Translations under genes and position numbers: made by a program
DNA from: Candidatus Thiodiazotropha endoloripes
GTDB taxonomy: Bacteria > Pseudomonadota > Gammaproteobacteria > Chromatiales > Chromatiaceae
NCBI GenBank assembly: GCA_001709035.1
Contig: LVKA01000021.1
Location: 1-64,000, forward strand
Reading direction: 5' to 3'
Length of the DNA stretch: 64,000 bases
In this document: piece after piece, positions 17,350-26,532 of the stretch
How positions within the stretch are numbered: the first letter of the stretch is position 1
Layout of the letters: the number at the start of each line of letters is the position of its first letter
Notes under the pieces: model-generated
The model's input: the letters and a program-made list of their open reading frames with translations, nothing else
Told to the model about the DNA's origin: nothing
Databases searched by the model: none

Positions 17350-17365
17350 TGTCGTCTATCAAACA
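17350..17365. promoter_or_regulatory. NifA-type upstream activator site for iscA-nifUS
   Basis: TGT-N10-ACA with spacer CGTCTATCAA, ending 64 bp before the -24 element. The twelve bases GGATTGTCGTCT around it recur at the nifV activator site. An inverted repeat GATTGTCG (17347-17354) / CGACAATC (17385-17392) encloses the downstream side. Confidence 0.72.
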
Positions 17366-17429
17366 TGAATATTAAGTAAAAATACGACAATCTCTTTAAA
17401 AACAATAACTAAGCTGCGAGTGGGGTGCG

Positions 17430-17445
17430 TGGCACAGCCCTTGCA
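17430..17445 (+). promoter_or_regulatory. Sigma-54 promoter of iscA-nifU-nifS
   Basis: TGGCAC-AGCCC-TTGCA, a full match to the consensus, 44 bp upstream of the first ATG of the iscA-like gene. Confidence 0.92.
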
Positions 17446-17489
17446 GTTATCTTGGAAAGTAAAGATGCAAGAGACTTGCCACGGAGAAA

Positions 17490-17819
17490 ATGACCATGCT
17501 TACACTGACAGAAAATGCTCAAAAGGCAATCAGCCGTTTCATCAACGGCTCTGAAACCCCGGTTGGGGGATTGCGAATCTCTGTAACCGGTGGCGGTTGC
17601 TCAGGACTGCAATATGGTATGGCTCTTGAAGAGCATGCCAATGATGAAGATGCAGTGATCGAGATAGAAGCGTTTAAGATCTTTGTCGATCCCCTCAGCG
17701 CACCCATGCTGAACGGCGTTACCGTTGACTTCCTCGATAGCATGGAAGGTAGTGGCTTTAAATTCGAAAACCCAAATGCAACCAACAGCTGTGGTTGCGG
17801 CAACTCATTTTCCGCCTAA
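17490..17819 (+). CDS. Nif-type A-type iron-sulfur carrier IscA/HesB
   Basis: A 109-residue HesB/IscA protein that carries Fe-S clusters or iron to nitrogenase components. It has the three signature cysteines in VTGGGCSGLQY and in SCGCGNSF at the C terminus. The start is an ATG at 17490 or 17496; GGAG at 17482-17485 suits the second slightly better. It leads the iscA-nifU-nifS operon, and the three products form a nitrogenase-dedicated cluster assembly line. Confidence 0.93.
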   Translation: MTMLTLTENAQKAISRFINGSETPVGGLRISVTGGGCSGLQYGMALEEHANDEDAVIEIEAFKIFVDPLSAPMLNGVTVDFLDSMEGSGFKFENPNATNSCGCGNSFSA

Positions 17820-17837
17820 TCAATCAGGAGTAAAGAT

Positions 17838-18728
17838 ATGTGGGACTATTCAGAAAAGGTTCAGGAGCATTTCTTTAGCCCGAGAAATGCAGGTGCTGTC
17901 GATAATGCCAATGCGATTGGTGATGTAGGTTCCCTCTCATGTGGCGATGCCTTGAGACTGACATTGAAAGTCGACCCGGACAGCGAAGTTATCCTTGATG
18001 CAGGTTTTCAAACCTTTGGATGCGGTTCAGCCATCGCTTCAAGTTCTGCCTTAACCGAGATTATCAAGGGTATGAAAATCGATGATGCTCTGAGTGTCAG
18101 TAATCAGGATATTGCCGATTATCTCGATGGACTTCCACCGGAGAAGATGCACTGCTCTGTTATGGGCAGGGAAGCACTTCAAGCTGCTGTTGCCAACTAC
18201 CGTGGTGAGGAGTGGAAGGATGATCATGAAGAGGGGGCGTTGATCTGCAAATGTTTCGCCATCGATGAAGTTATGATCGAAGAGACAGTTCGCGCTAATG
18301 GATTACGCACAGTGGAAGAGGTAACCAACTATACCAAGGCAGGTGGTGGTTGCTCTGCCTGTCATGAAGGGATAGAGGAGATTCTGACCCGAATTCTGGC
18401 TGAAAAGGGTGAAGCTTTTGACCCCAATGCAGTCGCTGGAGAGATAAAGAAACCAAAGTCCGGACTGACCAATCTGCAACGGATGAAACGTATCGAAGAG
18501 TTACTGGGCGAGATTCGTCCGAATCTGCAGCGAGACCATGGCGATGTCGAACTGGTCGAAGTCGATGGTAAATACATCTACGTGAAAATGATAGGCGCCT
18601 GTGCCGGTTGCCAGATGGCAGCAACGACTTTGGGTGGCATACAACAGCACCTGGCAGAAGGTCTTGGTGAGTTCATTCAGGTCCTGCCCGCCGAAGAACT
18701 GGCTCGCCGAGCCGCGATGGAGGCCTAG
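17838..18728 (+). CDS. nifU: Fe-S scaffold NifU
   Basis: The 296-residue modular scaffold that builds [2Fe-2S] and [4Fe-4S] clusters for NifH and other nif proteins. Domain 1 (about 1-125) is IscU-like with the Cys residues in [14 protein letters not shown] and HCSVMG. Domain 2 holds a permanent [2Fe-2S] cluster (CKCFAIDE and CSACH). Domain 3 is the Nfu domain with [10 protein letters not shown]. The length and order are those of true NifU. It is 2 bp from nifS, its sulfur donor. Confidence 0.98.
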   Translation: MWDYSEKVQEHFFSPRNAGAVDNANAIGDVGSLSCGDALRLTLKVDPDSEVILDAGFQTFGCGSAIASSSALTEIIKGMKIDDALSVSNQDIADYLDGLPPEKMHCSVMGREALQAAVANYRGEEWKDDHEEGALICKCFAIDEVMIEETVRANGLRTVEEVTNYTKAGGGCSACHEGIEEILTRILAEKGEAFDPNAVAGEIKKPKSGLTNLQRMKRIEELLGEIRPNLQRDHGDVELVEVDGKYIYVKMIGACAGCQMAATTLGGIQQHLAEGLGEFIQVLPAEELARRAAMEA

Positions 18729-18730
18729 AC

Positions 18731-19957
18731 ATGAGTGGTAAAGAGATATCTGAAGGCATCTATCTGGATAATAATGCCACTACCATGGTAGCACCTGAAG
18801 TAGTTAGTGAGATGCTGCCCTATTTTACCGAGCAGTTTGGTAATCCCTCTTCGTTGCATCAATTTGGCGATAAGGTAGGGCGAGCTTTGAAGAAAGCCCG
18901 CAAGCAGGCCCAGACACTGTTGGGAGCGCAATACGACTCGGAGATAATTTTTACATCCTGTGGTACTGAGTCGGACTCTACTGCAATACTGTCAGCACTC
19001 AAAGCTCAGCCTGACAGAAAGGAGATCATTACCACGGTGGTGGAACACCCGGCAGTACTCACCCTATGTGAACACTTGGAGAAAGAGGGCTACAAAGTTC
19101 ACTATTTGAAAGTGGACAGTAGGGGGCGCCTCGATATTCAGGAGTATTACAAACTGCTGTCAGACAATGTTGCGATAGTCTCTATAATGTGGGCCAATAA
19201 TGAGAGTGGCACACTGTTCCCTGTCGAAGAGATGGCCGAATTGGCGCGCCAGGCTGGCGTGCTGTTTCATACAGACGCGGTCCAGGCGGTAGGCAAGCTA
19301 CCGATTAACCTGAAAGAGACCTGTATCGATATGCTCTCCCTTTCAGGCCACAAATTACATGCTCCGAAAGGGATTGGCGTACTCTACCTACGAAGAGGCG
19401 TACGCTTCCGTCCGCTCCTAAGAGGTGGACATCAGGAGAGAGGGCGTCGGGCCGGTACTGAAAATGCCGCATCGATCGTTGCACTTGGCAAGGCCTGTGA
19501 AATGGCAATGGAAGCAATGGAATACGAAAAGTCCTCAGTAAAGGCGATGCGCGATCGTTTGGAGCAGGGGATCCTTGAGAAAGTAAGCCACTGTTTTGTA
19601 ACTGGAGATCCGAATAATCGACTTCCCAATACCTGCAATATCGCTTTCGAGTATATCGAAGGCGAAGCCATTCTCTTATTGTTGAACAAGATGGGAATCG
19701 CTGCCTCCAGTGGCTCTGCCTGCACATCAGGCTCCCTGGAACCATCACATGTAATGCGGGCCATGGATATTCCGTTTACAGCTGCCCACGGTTCAGTCAG
19801 GTTATCCCTTTCACGCTACAACACCATGAAAGAAATAGAGCGGGTAATTGATGCGATGCCACCCATTGTGGCTCAACTGCGTCAGCTCTCCCCTTACTGG
19901 AGTGGTGATGGACCTGTGGAAGAGCCTGAAAAGGCATTTGCACCCAGTTATGCATAG
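18731..19957 (+). CDS. nifS: Cysteine desulfurase NifS
   Basis: A PLP enzyme that takes sulfur from L-cysteine and delivers it to NifU as persulfide. The PLP lysine is in LSGHKLHAPKG, an HTDAVQAVGK motif precedes it, and the active-site Cys loop is SSGSACTSGSLEPSHV. Length is 408 residues. It ends the iscA-nifU-nifS operon; a perfect 10-bp stem follows at 20034-20063. The dedicated CysE at 25195 would supply its cysteine. Confidence 0.98.
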   Translation: MSGKEISEGIYLDNNATTMVAPEVVSEMLPYFTEQFGNPSSLHQFGDKVGRALKKARKQAQTLLGAQYDSEIIFTSCGTESDSTAILSALKAQPDRKEIITTVVEHPAVLTLCEHLEKEGYKVHYLKVDSRGRLDIQEYYKLLSDNVAIVSIMWANNESGTLFPVEEMAELARQAGVLFHTDAVQAVGKLPINLKETCIDMLSLSGHKLHAPKGIGVLYLRRGVRFRPLLRGGHQERGRRAGTENAASIVALGKACEMAMEAMEYEKSSVKAMRDRLEQGILEKVSHCFVTGDPNNRLPNTCNIAFEYIEGEAILLLLNKMGIAASSGSACTSGSLEPSHVMRAMDIPFTAAHGSVRLSLSRYNTMKEIERVIDAMPPIVAQLRQLSPYWSGDGPVEEPEKAFAPSYA

Positions 19958-20033
19958 TTTATTCAGCATTGGCTGATTCCTCTCCGTTCTTTACCCCAGC
20001 GTGCTGCGTTTTTCTGAAAATCCACAGACAGCT

Positions 20034-20063
20034 CTTACCCTCTATCAAACAACAGAGGGTAAG
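20034..20063 (+). terminator. Terminator-like hairpin after nifS
   Basis: CTTACCCTCT and AGAGGGTAAG pair perfectly around a 10-base loop, 76 bp after the nifS stop. The 3' side (GGCAAAACTTCTTTC) has only a weak T run. The remainder of the 617-bp gap to the coiled-coil gene holds a lone TGT-N10-ACA match at 20355-20370 and a possible 35-codon ORF at 20440. Confidence 0.55.
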
Positions 20064-20439
20064 GGCAAAACTTCTTTCATCTACTTATCAGGTGCCTATC
20101 TTGAGTGATGGATCAAGCGACAGATCATCAGTTTCGATCCCACGATAGGCTCAGGATTCACTAAGTTTCTGAGAAAACATTCCTGCTCAATTCTTGGTCA
20201 GATTAAAAAGAAAATGAGACTTACGTCACGATTCATGGTGCCTTATGGGTGTTCTAATAAAAAGCTCCATGGAATCTTTAATAATATCAGTTGTTTAGAT
20301 TGAGTCTAAAATAAACTGCCAAGTCTGGGTTGTAGTGGCTCCCTACAATTTAACTGTTTACAGTATTACAAGGGCCTGAAGCGTTAAGTCTTTCTCTGCA
20401 GTCGTAAATAAGGAGGCTCTGACATCCACGTAGGATATT

Positions 20440-20547
20440 ATGAGAGCTGTGAGGCGTGTAAGCGACACTATTAATCAGGTTTTGGGTGATCAGGGATTGA
20501 TTGCAAAAAGAATCGGCAGCTGCCAATTATCATGGAGACCGATGTAA
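20440..20547 (+). CDS. Possible 35-codon leader ORF upstream of the coiled-coil gene
   Basis: An ATG at 20440, preceded by TAGGAT, opens a 35-codon frame ending at TAA 20547 with several Arg, Val and Gln residues. A stronger AAGGAGG site lies at 20410-20416 but has no good start codon after it. It ends 28 bp before the coiled-coil gene start. It may be chance; comparison with relatives would decide. Confidence 0.25.
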   Translation: MRAVRRVSDTINQVLGDQGLIAKRIGSCQLSWRPM

Positions 20548-20574
20548 CAGCTGTTTGAGATACGAGGATCGTAG

Positions 20575-23500
20575 ATGCATCACGCATATGAAAATAGGAA
20601 TTCTCCACAGGATAGTGGACTGGCAAAAAACAATTTGGCCTGTCCCAACTACACAATATCTACTGATTCTCAGTCAAAATACCCCACACCTTGGTCATAT
20701 CTTGATATAGCAAATAGCTATGACATGGCTCAGTTAAAGATACTCGATAGAGATTGTTCCGGCATAACCTCATCTCTCCCGGCTCTGTTTTTACACCATC
20801 ATCAAATCCCTGATCTATGGTTCTTGAGATCCGCACAGGTGCTACAGAGCAATCCCCCTTTCTGCGGTGTAAGTCGTAGTGAACCAGCTGACTGTTACAC
20901 ACGACCACACTGGGATCCTATCGATCTTGAAACCTCTTCAAAAGCAAAGCAACAGAAAAATATGGATAAATCGAGCAAGCAGATGCGAAATCATCGGCAA
21001 TCTCAGGAGTTGCAATTAGAGCAAAGCAGTCAGCTTTCAAGCAACACTCATGATGACAAACCAGAACAGGATGAGCTTAAGTCACAGTCCCCCAAAAAAA
21101 TGATGGAAATGAAAAATGAGCTCGAGGATATAAAAAACAGTCAGCTGGAGCGAGTCAATGAAGTAAAATTGGAGGTGAAAACTCTAAAAAAGAGAATTGA
21201 GGAGAAAGAGTTATCACGACAACGGTTACAACGGGAGAAGATCGCACTAGCAGAAAGTCTAAAGGCTGAAACAGCGCATAATTTAAGGTTTGTTGAACAG
21301 ACGAAATCACTGGATGATCGTATAGAGGGTCTGGAGCAAGCGTTGAAAGCAAGGACACAGATTATCCGAGAGACAGAAGAACTACATTCCAAAGCCCTAG
21401 AAAATGTAAACCAGAAACTTGAGTCAGCAAATCAAAACATACAGGCGTTGAAAGAGTCTCAATCGCTGTTGGAATCTACGATTGAATATCAGAATAGTGA
21501 GTTCAGTCAGTTGCAGGAGAGCAATCAGGCACTGGTAGCCGAGCATCAGCAGGCAAAAGAGGGTCAGTTACGCAATCAATCAGAAGTTACTGCACTGAAA
21601 CAGCAATTGCGTGACTCACAGGACAAATCGAACAGGCAACTTGCGACGGTGCGCGCACAAGCGCAACGCGATTCAGAATCACTTCAACAGCAGATGACCC
21701 ATACCATGGAATCTGCGCTCGAGGCCAAACAACAACAGACCGATGAGTTACAGACCCGGCTGAACAACGAGATCAAAGCACTCGAACTTGAGTTGGATAG
21801 AACCCGTACGAATACAAAACAGCAACTCTCTGAGGCTCGGCATAAAGCACAAACTGATCTTCAGGAACTACAGGAAGACATGACCCTTACTCTGGAACAG
21901 GCCGTACAGGCTGAACAACAGCAGGCAATGGAGGTGCAGGGTCGTTTAGGTAATGAGATAGAGCTGCTCAAACAGACAGTAGAAACGATACAGTCAGATG
22001 CTGACCAACAGCTGGATGAAGCGCGGTATCAGACTGAACAGGAAATCATCTCATTGAAACAACAGATGAATCTGGCGGTGGAATCTGAAAAGCAAAAGCT
22101 TGAGAGTGAACTGACACATTTGATGGCAATGAATGAGGATCTGAAAAAAGAGTTGCAAGAAAAACAGGCAACCGCTGAGAGACAACTCGACGAGTTAAAA
22201 CAGCTGACGAAGACAGAATTGACGTCACTCCGAGAACAGATGATTCTTGCAAAGGATCAAGCTGTTTTAGCTGAAAGGGCACGTAGCACGGAAGAAAAAA
22301 CTACACTACAGGACGAATTAGATGTGCTGAACAAGAAATTGTTTGAAATAGAGAGAGAGCATTCAGTAGAGCTGGATCAGGTGAGAGAACAGGCGCGTAG
22401 AGGTTCACAACTGGATCTTGACCGTATGAGCCAGGCTCTTGAGGCAGAAAAACAAATAGCCCTTGATCAACAGATGCAATTAACAGCTGAAAATGAGTCA
22501 TTGAATCAGCAATTGCAGATCACACGCGATCAAATAGATCAGCAACTGTCAGAGGTAACACAAAAGGCTAAGCAAGATTACAACAAGCTTCGTATGCAAA
22601 TGGATGAAGCCTTGGAAAATGAGAAACAGCAGGCCAATTTGGAACTGACCGGTCTACAAGTGAAAGTCGAAGAGCTCACGCATCAACTTCAACTATTAGA
22701 GTCAGAATCTGAAAAACAACTGAAGGACGAGCAACAAAAGGCACAAGTCGAATACAGCAGATTAGAGGAACAATTTAATCTGGCGCTGGAATCCGGGAAA
22801 TTGAAGCTCAAAGAGGAGAAGGTGCGTTTCGAAGCTGAATCTCAACATCTGAATGAGCAATTAAATAGAGTTCGCAGTGAGACTGAGCGTGAGCAACAAA
22901 AACGGCTAAATCAAGAGGACCTGTTACAGCAGGAGCGTAATACCATTCGTCTATTGAAAGATCAGTTACAAGAGACTGAAAAGGTTCTACGTGATACAGA
23001 AGAGCGTATGGCTGCTACTGCAGATGAAGACCAGAAGATAATAATCGAATTAAAAAAGCAGTTGGAAATACACTTGACTGAAGTAAACTCGGAAGAGGCA
23101 GCCCATGATTACCAGCAACTCTCAGCGCAAAAAGATGAGCTGATATCAGAAGTAACAGCTCTACAGGCACAACTCGATAATCAACAACAAACTCAAGTTG
23201 AGATAATACATAGCCTGGAGGGAGAAAAGGCAGCACTTGAAGAGAACCTGAATAAATATCAGGGTGAAGCAAAGATGGCCAAAACGACCATACATATAAT
23301 GAAGAAAAACCAGGATTCTCTGAGTCTCGAAAAAGAACAATTGGCAAAACAGCTGGATGAACAAAAGACTGAGACTATTGCCATACAAGCGGAACTGAAG
23401 GCTTCACTTGAATCCATACAGCAGGAGAATGGATCTTTACGTCATCAGCTAGCAACTGCAACATCACAAAACAGGGATGAAGATACCCTACAGCGTGCTC

Positions 23501-23853
23501 ATCAGGAAAACAGGCTTCTGAAACAAAAGATCAAAGGATTAAAAGAGGTGCAACTGGAGATGGAGCGTCAATTGAATGCTGATGGGGGTGTTGAAATCAA
23601 GTCGGTACTCGACGAATTGAAAGCAACTCAACTAAAACTTGGAAAGGCTGAAAAGCTGGCTCAACAGAGAGATCTGCTATTGCGGGAAAATCAGATTCAC
23701 GAGAGTGCAATTGAGATACTGAGTCAGGATCTGGATTCGATCGTATTGGAGAAAGAGAGTCTGATCGAAGAGTGTGACTACCTTAGAAATGAGTTGCACT
23801 ACCTCAAAGCAGGGAACTCAAACAACGGTGAAAAAGGCGTTTCCGCTGAATAG
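20575..23853 (+). CDS. Giant repeat coiled-coil protein inside the nif cluster
   Basis: A 1092-residue protein I cannot assign. Residues 1-125 are non-coiled, with several Trp, Cys, His and Pro residues and no signal peptide. Residues from about 130 to 1075 are almost continuous heptad coiled coil rich in Gln, Glu, Leu and Lys. Seven tandem units of 58 or 62 residues occupy residues 354-771, each opening with a pattern like RQL and carrying a conserved internal L-x-x-Q-M. No Walker, SMC-hinge or kinase motif is present. The ATG at 20575 follows GAGGA at a good distance. The gene lies between nifS and nifV and ends in a strong hairpin. It could be a filament or scaffold; this is inference. Confidence 0.85.
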   Translation: MHHAYENRNSPQDSGLAKNNLACPNYTISTDSQSKYPTPWSYLDIANSYDMAQLKILDRDCSGITSSLPALFLHHHQIPDLWFLRSAQVLQSNPPFCGVSRSEPADCYTRPHWDPIDLETSSKAKQQKNMDKSSKQMRNHRQSQELQLEQSSQLSSNTHDDKPEQDELKSQSPKKMMEMKNELEDIKNSQLERVNEVKLEVKTLKKRIEEKELSRQRLQREKIALAESLKAETAHNLRFVEQTKSLDDRIEGLEQALKARTQIIRETEELHSKALENVNQKLESANQNIQALKESQSLLESTIEYQNSEFSQLQESNQALVAEHQQAKEGQLRNQSEVTALKQQLRDSQDKSNRQLATVRAQAQRDSESLQQQMTHTMESALEAKQQQTDELQTRLNNEIKALELELDRTRTNTKQQLSEARHKAQTDLQELQEDMTLTLEQAVQAEQQQAMEVQGRLGNEIELLKQTVETIQSDADQQLDEARYQTEQEIISLKQQMNLAVESEKQKLESELTHLMAMNEDLKKELQEKQATAERQLDELKQLTKTELTSLREQMILAKDQAVLAERARSTEEKTTLQDELDVLNKKLFEIEREHSVELDQVREQARRGSQLDLDRMSQALEAEKQIALDQQMQLTAENESLNQQLQITRDQIDQQLSEVTQKAKQDYNKLRMQMDEALENEKQQANLELTGLQVKVEELTHQLQLLESESEKQLKDEQQKAQVEYSRLEEQFNLALESGKLKLKEEKVRFEAESQHLNEQLNRVRSETEREQQKRLNQEDLLQQERNTIRLLKDQLQETEKVLRDTEERMAATADEDQKIIIELKKQLEIHLTEVNSEEAAHDYQQLSAQKDELISEVTALQAQLDNQQQTQVEIIHSLEGEKAALEENLNKYQGEAKMAKTTIHIMKKNQDSLSLEKEQLAKQLDEQKTETIAIQAELKASLESIQQENGSLRHQLATATSQNRDEDTLQRAHQENRLLKQKIKGLKEVQLEMERQLNADGGVEIKSVLDELKATQLKLGKAEKLAQQRDLLLRENQIHESAIEILSQDLDSIVLEKESLIEECDYLRNELHYLKAGNSNNGEKGVSAE
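21634..22887 (+). repeat. Seven coiled-coil repeat units in the coding sequence
   Basis: Units begin at residues 354, 416, 478, 536, 598, 656 and 714 of the protein, with lengths 62, 62, 58, 62, 58, 58 and 58. The extra four residues fall in the middle of a unit, and a four-residue step is the classic coiled-coil stutter. The DNA has diverged, so the repeats are old, not recent duplications. Confidence 0.8.
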
Positions 23854-23875
23854 TCATGTATCCAGCTGATCTACA

Positions 23876-23916
23876 GACAATCCCGTCGCAACGACAGCAG
23901 CCATTGCGGGATTGTC
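23876..23916 (+). terminator. Terminator of the coiled-coil gene overlapping the nifV activator site
   Basis: GACAATCCCG (23876-23885) and CGGGATTGTC (23907-23916) pair perfectly, and CAA/TTG extend the stem past a three-base bulge. GTCTTTCC follows. Its right arm shares TGTC with the NifA-type site at 23913-23928, so terminator and activator site are interlocked. Confidence 0.65.
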
Positions 23917-23928
23917 GTCTTTCCTACA
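23913..23928. promoter_or_regulatory. NifA-type upstream activator site for nifV
   Basis: TGT-N10-ACA with spacer CGTCTTTCCT, ending 73 bp before the -24 element. The leading GGATTGTCGTCT (23909-23920) is shared exactly with the iscA site. Confidence 0.72.
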
Positions 23929-24001
23929 ATTCGTAGTAACCAAACACTCAGTCAAATGTTGTCAGTAACGTATCTTGTTGAAAAATAAAATATAATTATC
24001 A

Positions 24002-24017
24002 TGGCACAGTGATTGCA
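24002..24017 (+). promoter_or_regulatory. Sigma-54 promoter of nifV-cysE-nifWZM-clpX
   Basis: TGGCAC-AGTGA-TTGCA, a full -24/-12 match, 26 bp upstream of the nifV ATG. All genes to clpX follow with overlaps or short gaps, so one transcript is likely. Confidence 0.92.
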
Positions 24018-24043
24018 AACTCCTTATTAACAAGGAGACCGTT

Positions 24044-25198
24044 ATGCAATCCAAACCATCCAAAGTCACCATCAACGATACTACCCTGAGAGACGGTGAA
24101 CAGTCTGCCGGGGTGTCATTCACCCATCAGGAAAAACTAGCCATAAGTCGCTCACTCGATGAGTTGGGTATCCATGAACTGGAAGTTGGCATTCCGGCAA
24201 TGGGTGCTGAAGAGCGGGAAGCGATTCAGTCTGTCGCCATGAGTGTAAATCATGCAAAGCTTATGGTCTGGTGTCGCATGCACAGTCAGGATATCAACCA
24301 CTGTCGTGGTTTAGGTGTTCAGATGGTTGATCTCTCGATGCCGGTTTCAGACCAACAGATCAGTAACAAGCTTGGTCGCTCCAGGCAGTGTGTGCTTGAA
24401 CAGATCGGACCCTGTATCAAGGAAGCCCTGGATTTAGGCCTTGAAGTCTGCGTTGGCGGAGAAGATGCTTCCCGAGCTGATCCTGAGTTTCTCTGGCAGG
24501 TGGTCGAACAGGCGGAAATCGCTGGTGCGCGACGGTTTCGCTTTGCAGATACCGTTGGGATCATGGAACCCTTTCAGGTCTACGATGCCATCCGTGATCT
24601 TCGTGCTATTTCGGATATCGAGATAGAGATGCATGCTCATGATGACCTTGGTCTCGCCACTGCCAATACCCTAGCCGCCATTCGCGGTGGTGCTACACAT
24701 GTGAATACTACCGTACATGGTCTGGGTGAACGTGCAGGAAATGCGCCACTTGAAGAGGTGGTGATGGGATTGCGCCGCTTTCACGATCAGGGACATGAGA
24801 TTGACATGACACGATACTCTTCCCTGTCAGAACTGGTTGAATACGCCTCCGGCAGAAAGGTCGGATGGCAAAAAAGCCTGGTTGGAGCCGGTGTGTTTAC
24901 ACACGAAGCCGGCATCCATGTGGATGGCCTGATGAAGGATAGACGCAATTACCAGGGTGTCGATCCGGCTGAATTGGGACGCGATCATCAATTTGTCTTA
25001 GGTAAGCACTCCGGTAGTCATGCGGTCATACAGGCTTATGCAGACATGGGAATGGCCCTCAATCGGTCACAGGCAGAATCACTGCTGATGAGGGTGAGAC
25101 TCCACGCTGTACAAAATAAGCAACCACCAGGACCAAGAGATTTACGCCGCTTCTACCTGGAAATCAATCAGGACGCTCAGGAGTGGACACGTCAATGA
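24044..25198 (+). CDS. nifV: Homocitrate synthase NifV
   Basis: It condenses acetyl-CoA and 2-oxoglutarate to (R)-homocitrate, the organic part of FeMo-co. The 384-residue protein has the HMGL-like TIM barrel: [17 protein letters not shown] at the N terminus (metal Asp and catalytic Arg), [18 protein letters not shown] with the metal-binding His pair region, and HTEAG-type [12 protein letters not shown] in the C-terminal part. The start follows CAAGGAG. The stop overlaps the cysE start as ATGA. Confidence 0.96.
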   Translation: MQSKPSKVTINDTTLRDGEQSAGVSFTHQEKLAISRSLDELGIHELEVGIPAMGAEEREAIQSVAMSVNHAKLMVWCRMHSQDINHCRGLGVQMVDLSMPVSDQQISNKLGRSRQCVLEQIGPCIKEALDLGLEVCVGGEDASRADPEFLWQVVEQAEIAGARRFRFADTVGIMEPFQVYDAIRDLRAISDIEIEMHAHDDLGLATANTLAAIRGGATHVNTTVHGLGERAGNAPLEEVVMGLRRFHDQGHEIDMTRYSSLSELVEYASGRKVGWQKSLVGAGVFTHEAGIHVDGLMKDRRNYQGVDPAELGRDHQFVLGKHSGSHAVIQAYADMGMALNRSQAESLLMRVRLHAVQNKQPPGPRDLRRFYLEINQDAQEWTRQ

Positions 25199-25992
25199 TC
25201 AACAGTGACGCGATTGCTGATGTTGGCACACCCTCCACCCCAGGGTCAGTCTGGCAAATGGTGGGTGAGGATATCCGTTGTGTATTCGATCGTGACCCTG
25301 CCGCTCGTACCCGCCTGGAGATTATTACCACCTATCCTGGGGTACATGCGATTATGCTCTACCGTATGGCCAATCGCCTATGGAAGCGGGGCTGGCGTTA
25401 TCTTCCAAGACTCATCACCTACATCGGCAGAATCTGGACCAGTATCGATATTCACCCTGGGGCTACCATAGGGCGCCGCTTTTTTATTGATCATGGCACG
25501 GGAGTAGTGATCGGTGAGACGGCTGAAGTGGGGAATGATGTAACGCTCTACCACGGCGTTACCCTGGGCGGTGTCTCGTGGAACAAAGGCAAACGTCATC
25601 CGACACTTGGTGATCGGGTAGTGGTCGGTGCCGGGGCGAAAATTCTAGGACCCATCGAGGTTGGAGAGGAGGTCAGGGTCGGAGCAAATTCTGTCGTGGT
25701 CTCAGCCGTGCCTGCAAATAAAACCGTTGTCGGCATACCTGCCAAAGTTGTTCAAACACAGCGTGTTAACAGTGAACATGGTTTCGATCTAAACCACCAT
25801 CTGATTCCGGATCCAGTGGCCGAAGCGATCAACTGTCTGCTGGAACGGATTCGAATCCTGGAAGGGGAAGTTGGTGTGTATGGCTGTCTACCCGGTGGCG
25901 AGAAACCTGAGGACGAGTGCCACCGATGCGATGCCAAGTTGGTTTGTGAACCAGTTAATCCAGAATCTTTAGTCACGGAGTCAGTGAAATGA
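25195..25992 (+). CDS. cysE: Serine O-acetyltransferase, nif-linked CysE
   Basis: It acetylates L-serine to O-acetylserine, the precursor of cysteine, here probably to feed NifS. About 265 residues. A helical N-terminal part is followed by left-handed beta-helix hexapeptides ([29 protein letters not shown]) and the catalytic HGVTLGG region. The C-terminal extension has four Cys (YGCLPGG, DECHRC, LVC), not seen in housekeeping CysE, which may be metal-binding. I chose the ATG at 25195 overlapping the nifV stop, with CAGGAG upstream; a GTG at 25183 is possible. Confidence 0.92.
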   Translation: MINSDAIADVGTPSTPGSVWQMVGEDIRCVFDRDPAARTRLEIITTYPGVHAIMLYRMANRLWKRGWRYLPRLITYIGRIWTSIDIHPGATIGRRFFIDHGTGVVIGETAEVGNDVTLYHGVTLGGVSWNKGKRHPTLGDRVVVGAGAKILGPIEVGEEVRVGANSVVVSAVPANKTVVGIPAKVVQTQRVNSEHGFDLNHHLIPDPVAEAINCLLERIRILEGEVGVYGCLPGGEKPEDECHRCDAKLVCEPVNPESLVTESVK

Positions 25993-26513
25993 CAGTAGAT
26001 CTTCTCGATTTCGATAGCGAGGACCTCTATTTCGACGAAGCTATAAATTCAGAAGCCAAACAGTGCCTGGATAGTGCGGCTGAGAATTATGGTGAAGAAA
26101 AAGCGGAAAAGGAGCTGCTCAAGGCCTATTTCCTGGAACCGGAACATCCGATGATACTGGTGGCGCTTTACCGCTATTTCTACTACCAGCATCGGTTGAC
26201 TGAAGCCCTGATCGTTGCTGAACGGGTTCTGGTGGTAATCGGTAAAAGGCTTGAATTTCCCGTTGACTGGCGTGATCTGAGCGAAGGACGTTTGGGTAGT
26301 GGTGTCATGATTTCAATGACACTGATCCGGTTCTACATGCTGGCCCTGAAGGGAGCTGGATTTCTGGAACTGAGATTGGGTAAATATGAATCGGCACTGG
26401 AACGTCTTGAAAAAGTAGCAGAACTTGATTCCAAGGACCGCCTTGGCGCTCTGGCTCTGCTTGAAGTTGTCCGTAACGCGCTGAGCTGTCAAACCGACAG
26501 TGTATCAGCATAA
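25989..26513 (+). CDS. TPR-like nif-cluster protein, paralogue of the gene at 15142
   Basis: A 174-residue soluble protein whose helices pair like tetratricopeptide repeats (about residues 30-165). The start overlaps cysE as ATGA. The segment [11 protein letters not shown], then [27 protein letters not shown], then [17 protein letters not shown] parallels the protein at 15142. It stands just before nifW, where an accessory assembly factor would fit. Function unknown. Confidence 0.75.
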   Translation: MTVDLLDFDSEDLYFDEAINSEAKQCLDSAAENYGEEKAEKELLKAYFLEPEHPMILVALYRYFYYQHRLTEALIVAERVLVVIGKRLEFPVDWRDLSEGRLGSGVMISMTLIRFYMLALKGAGFLELRLGKYESALERLEKVAELDSKDRLGALALLEVVRNALSCQTDSVSA

Positions 26514-26532
26514 CACAAGCTACAGGAGCTGA

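Noticed and set aside
20575-23853. SMC/MukB-type chromosome protein
   Set aside because: The long coiled coil suggests it, but no Walker A, hinge or signature motif is present.
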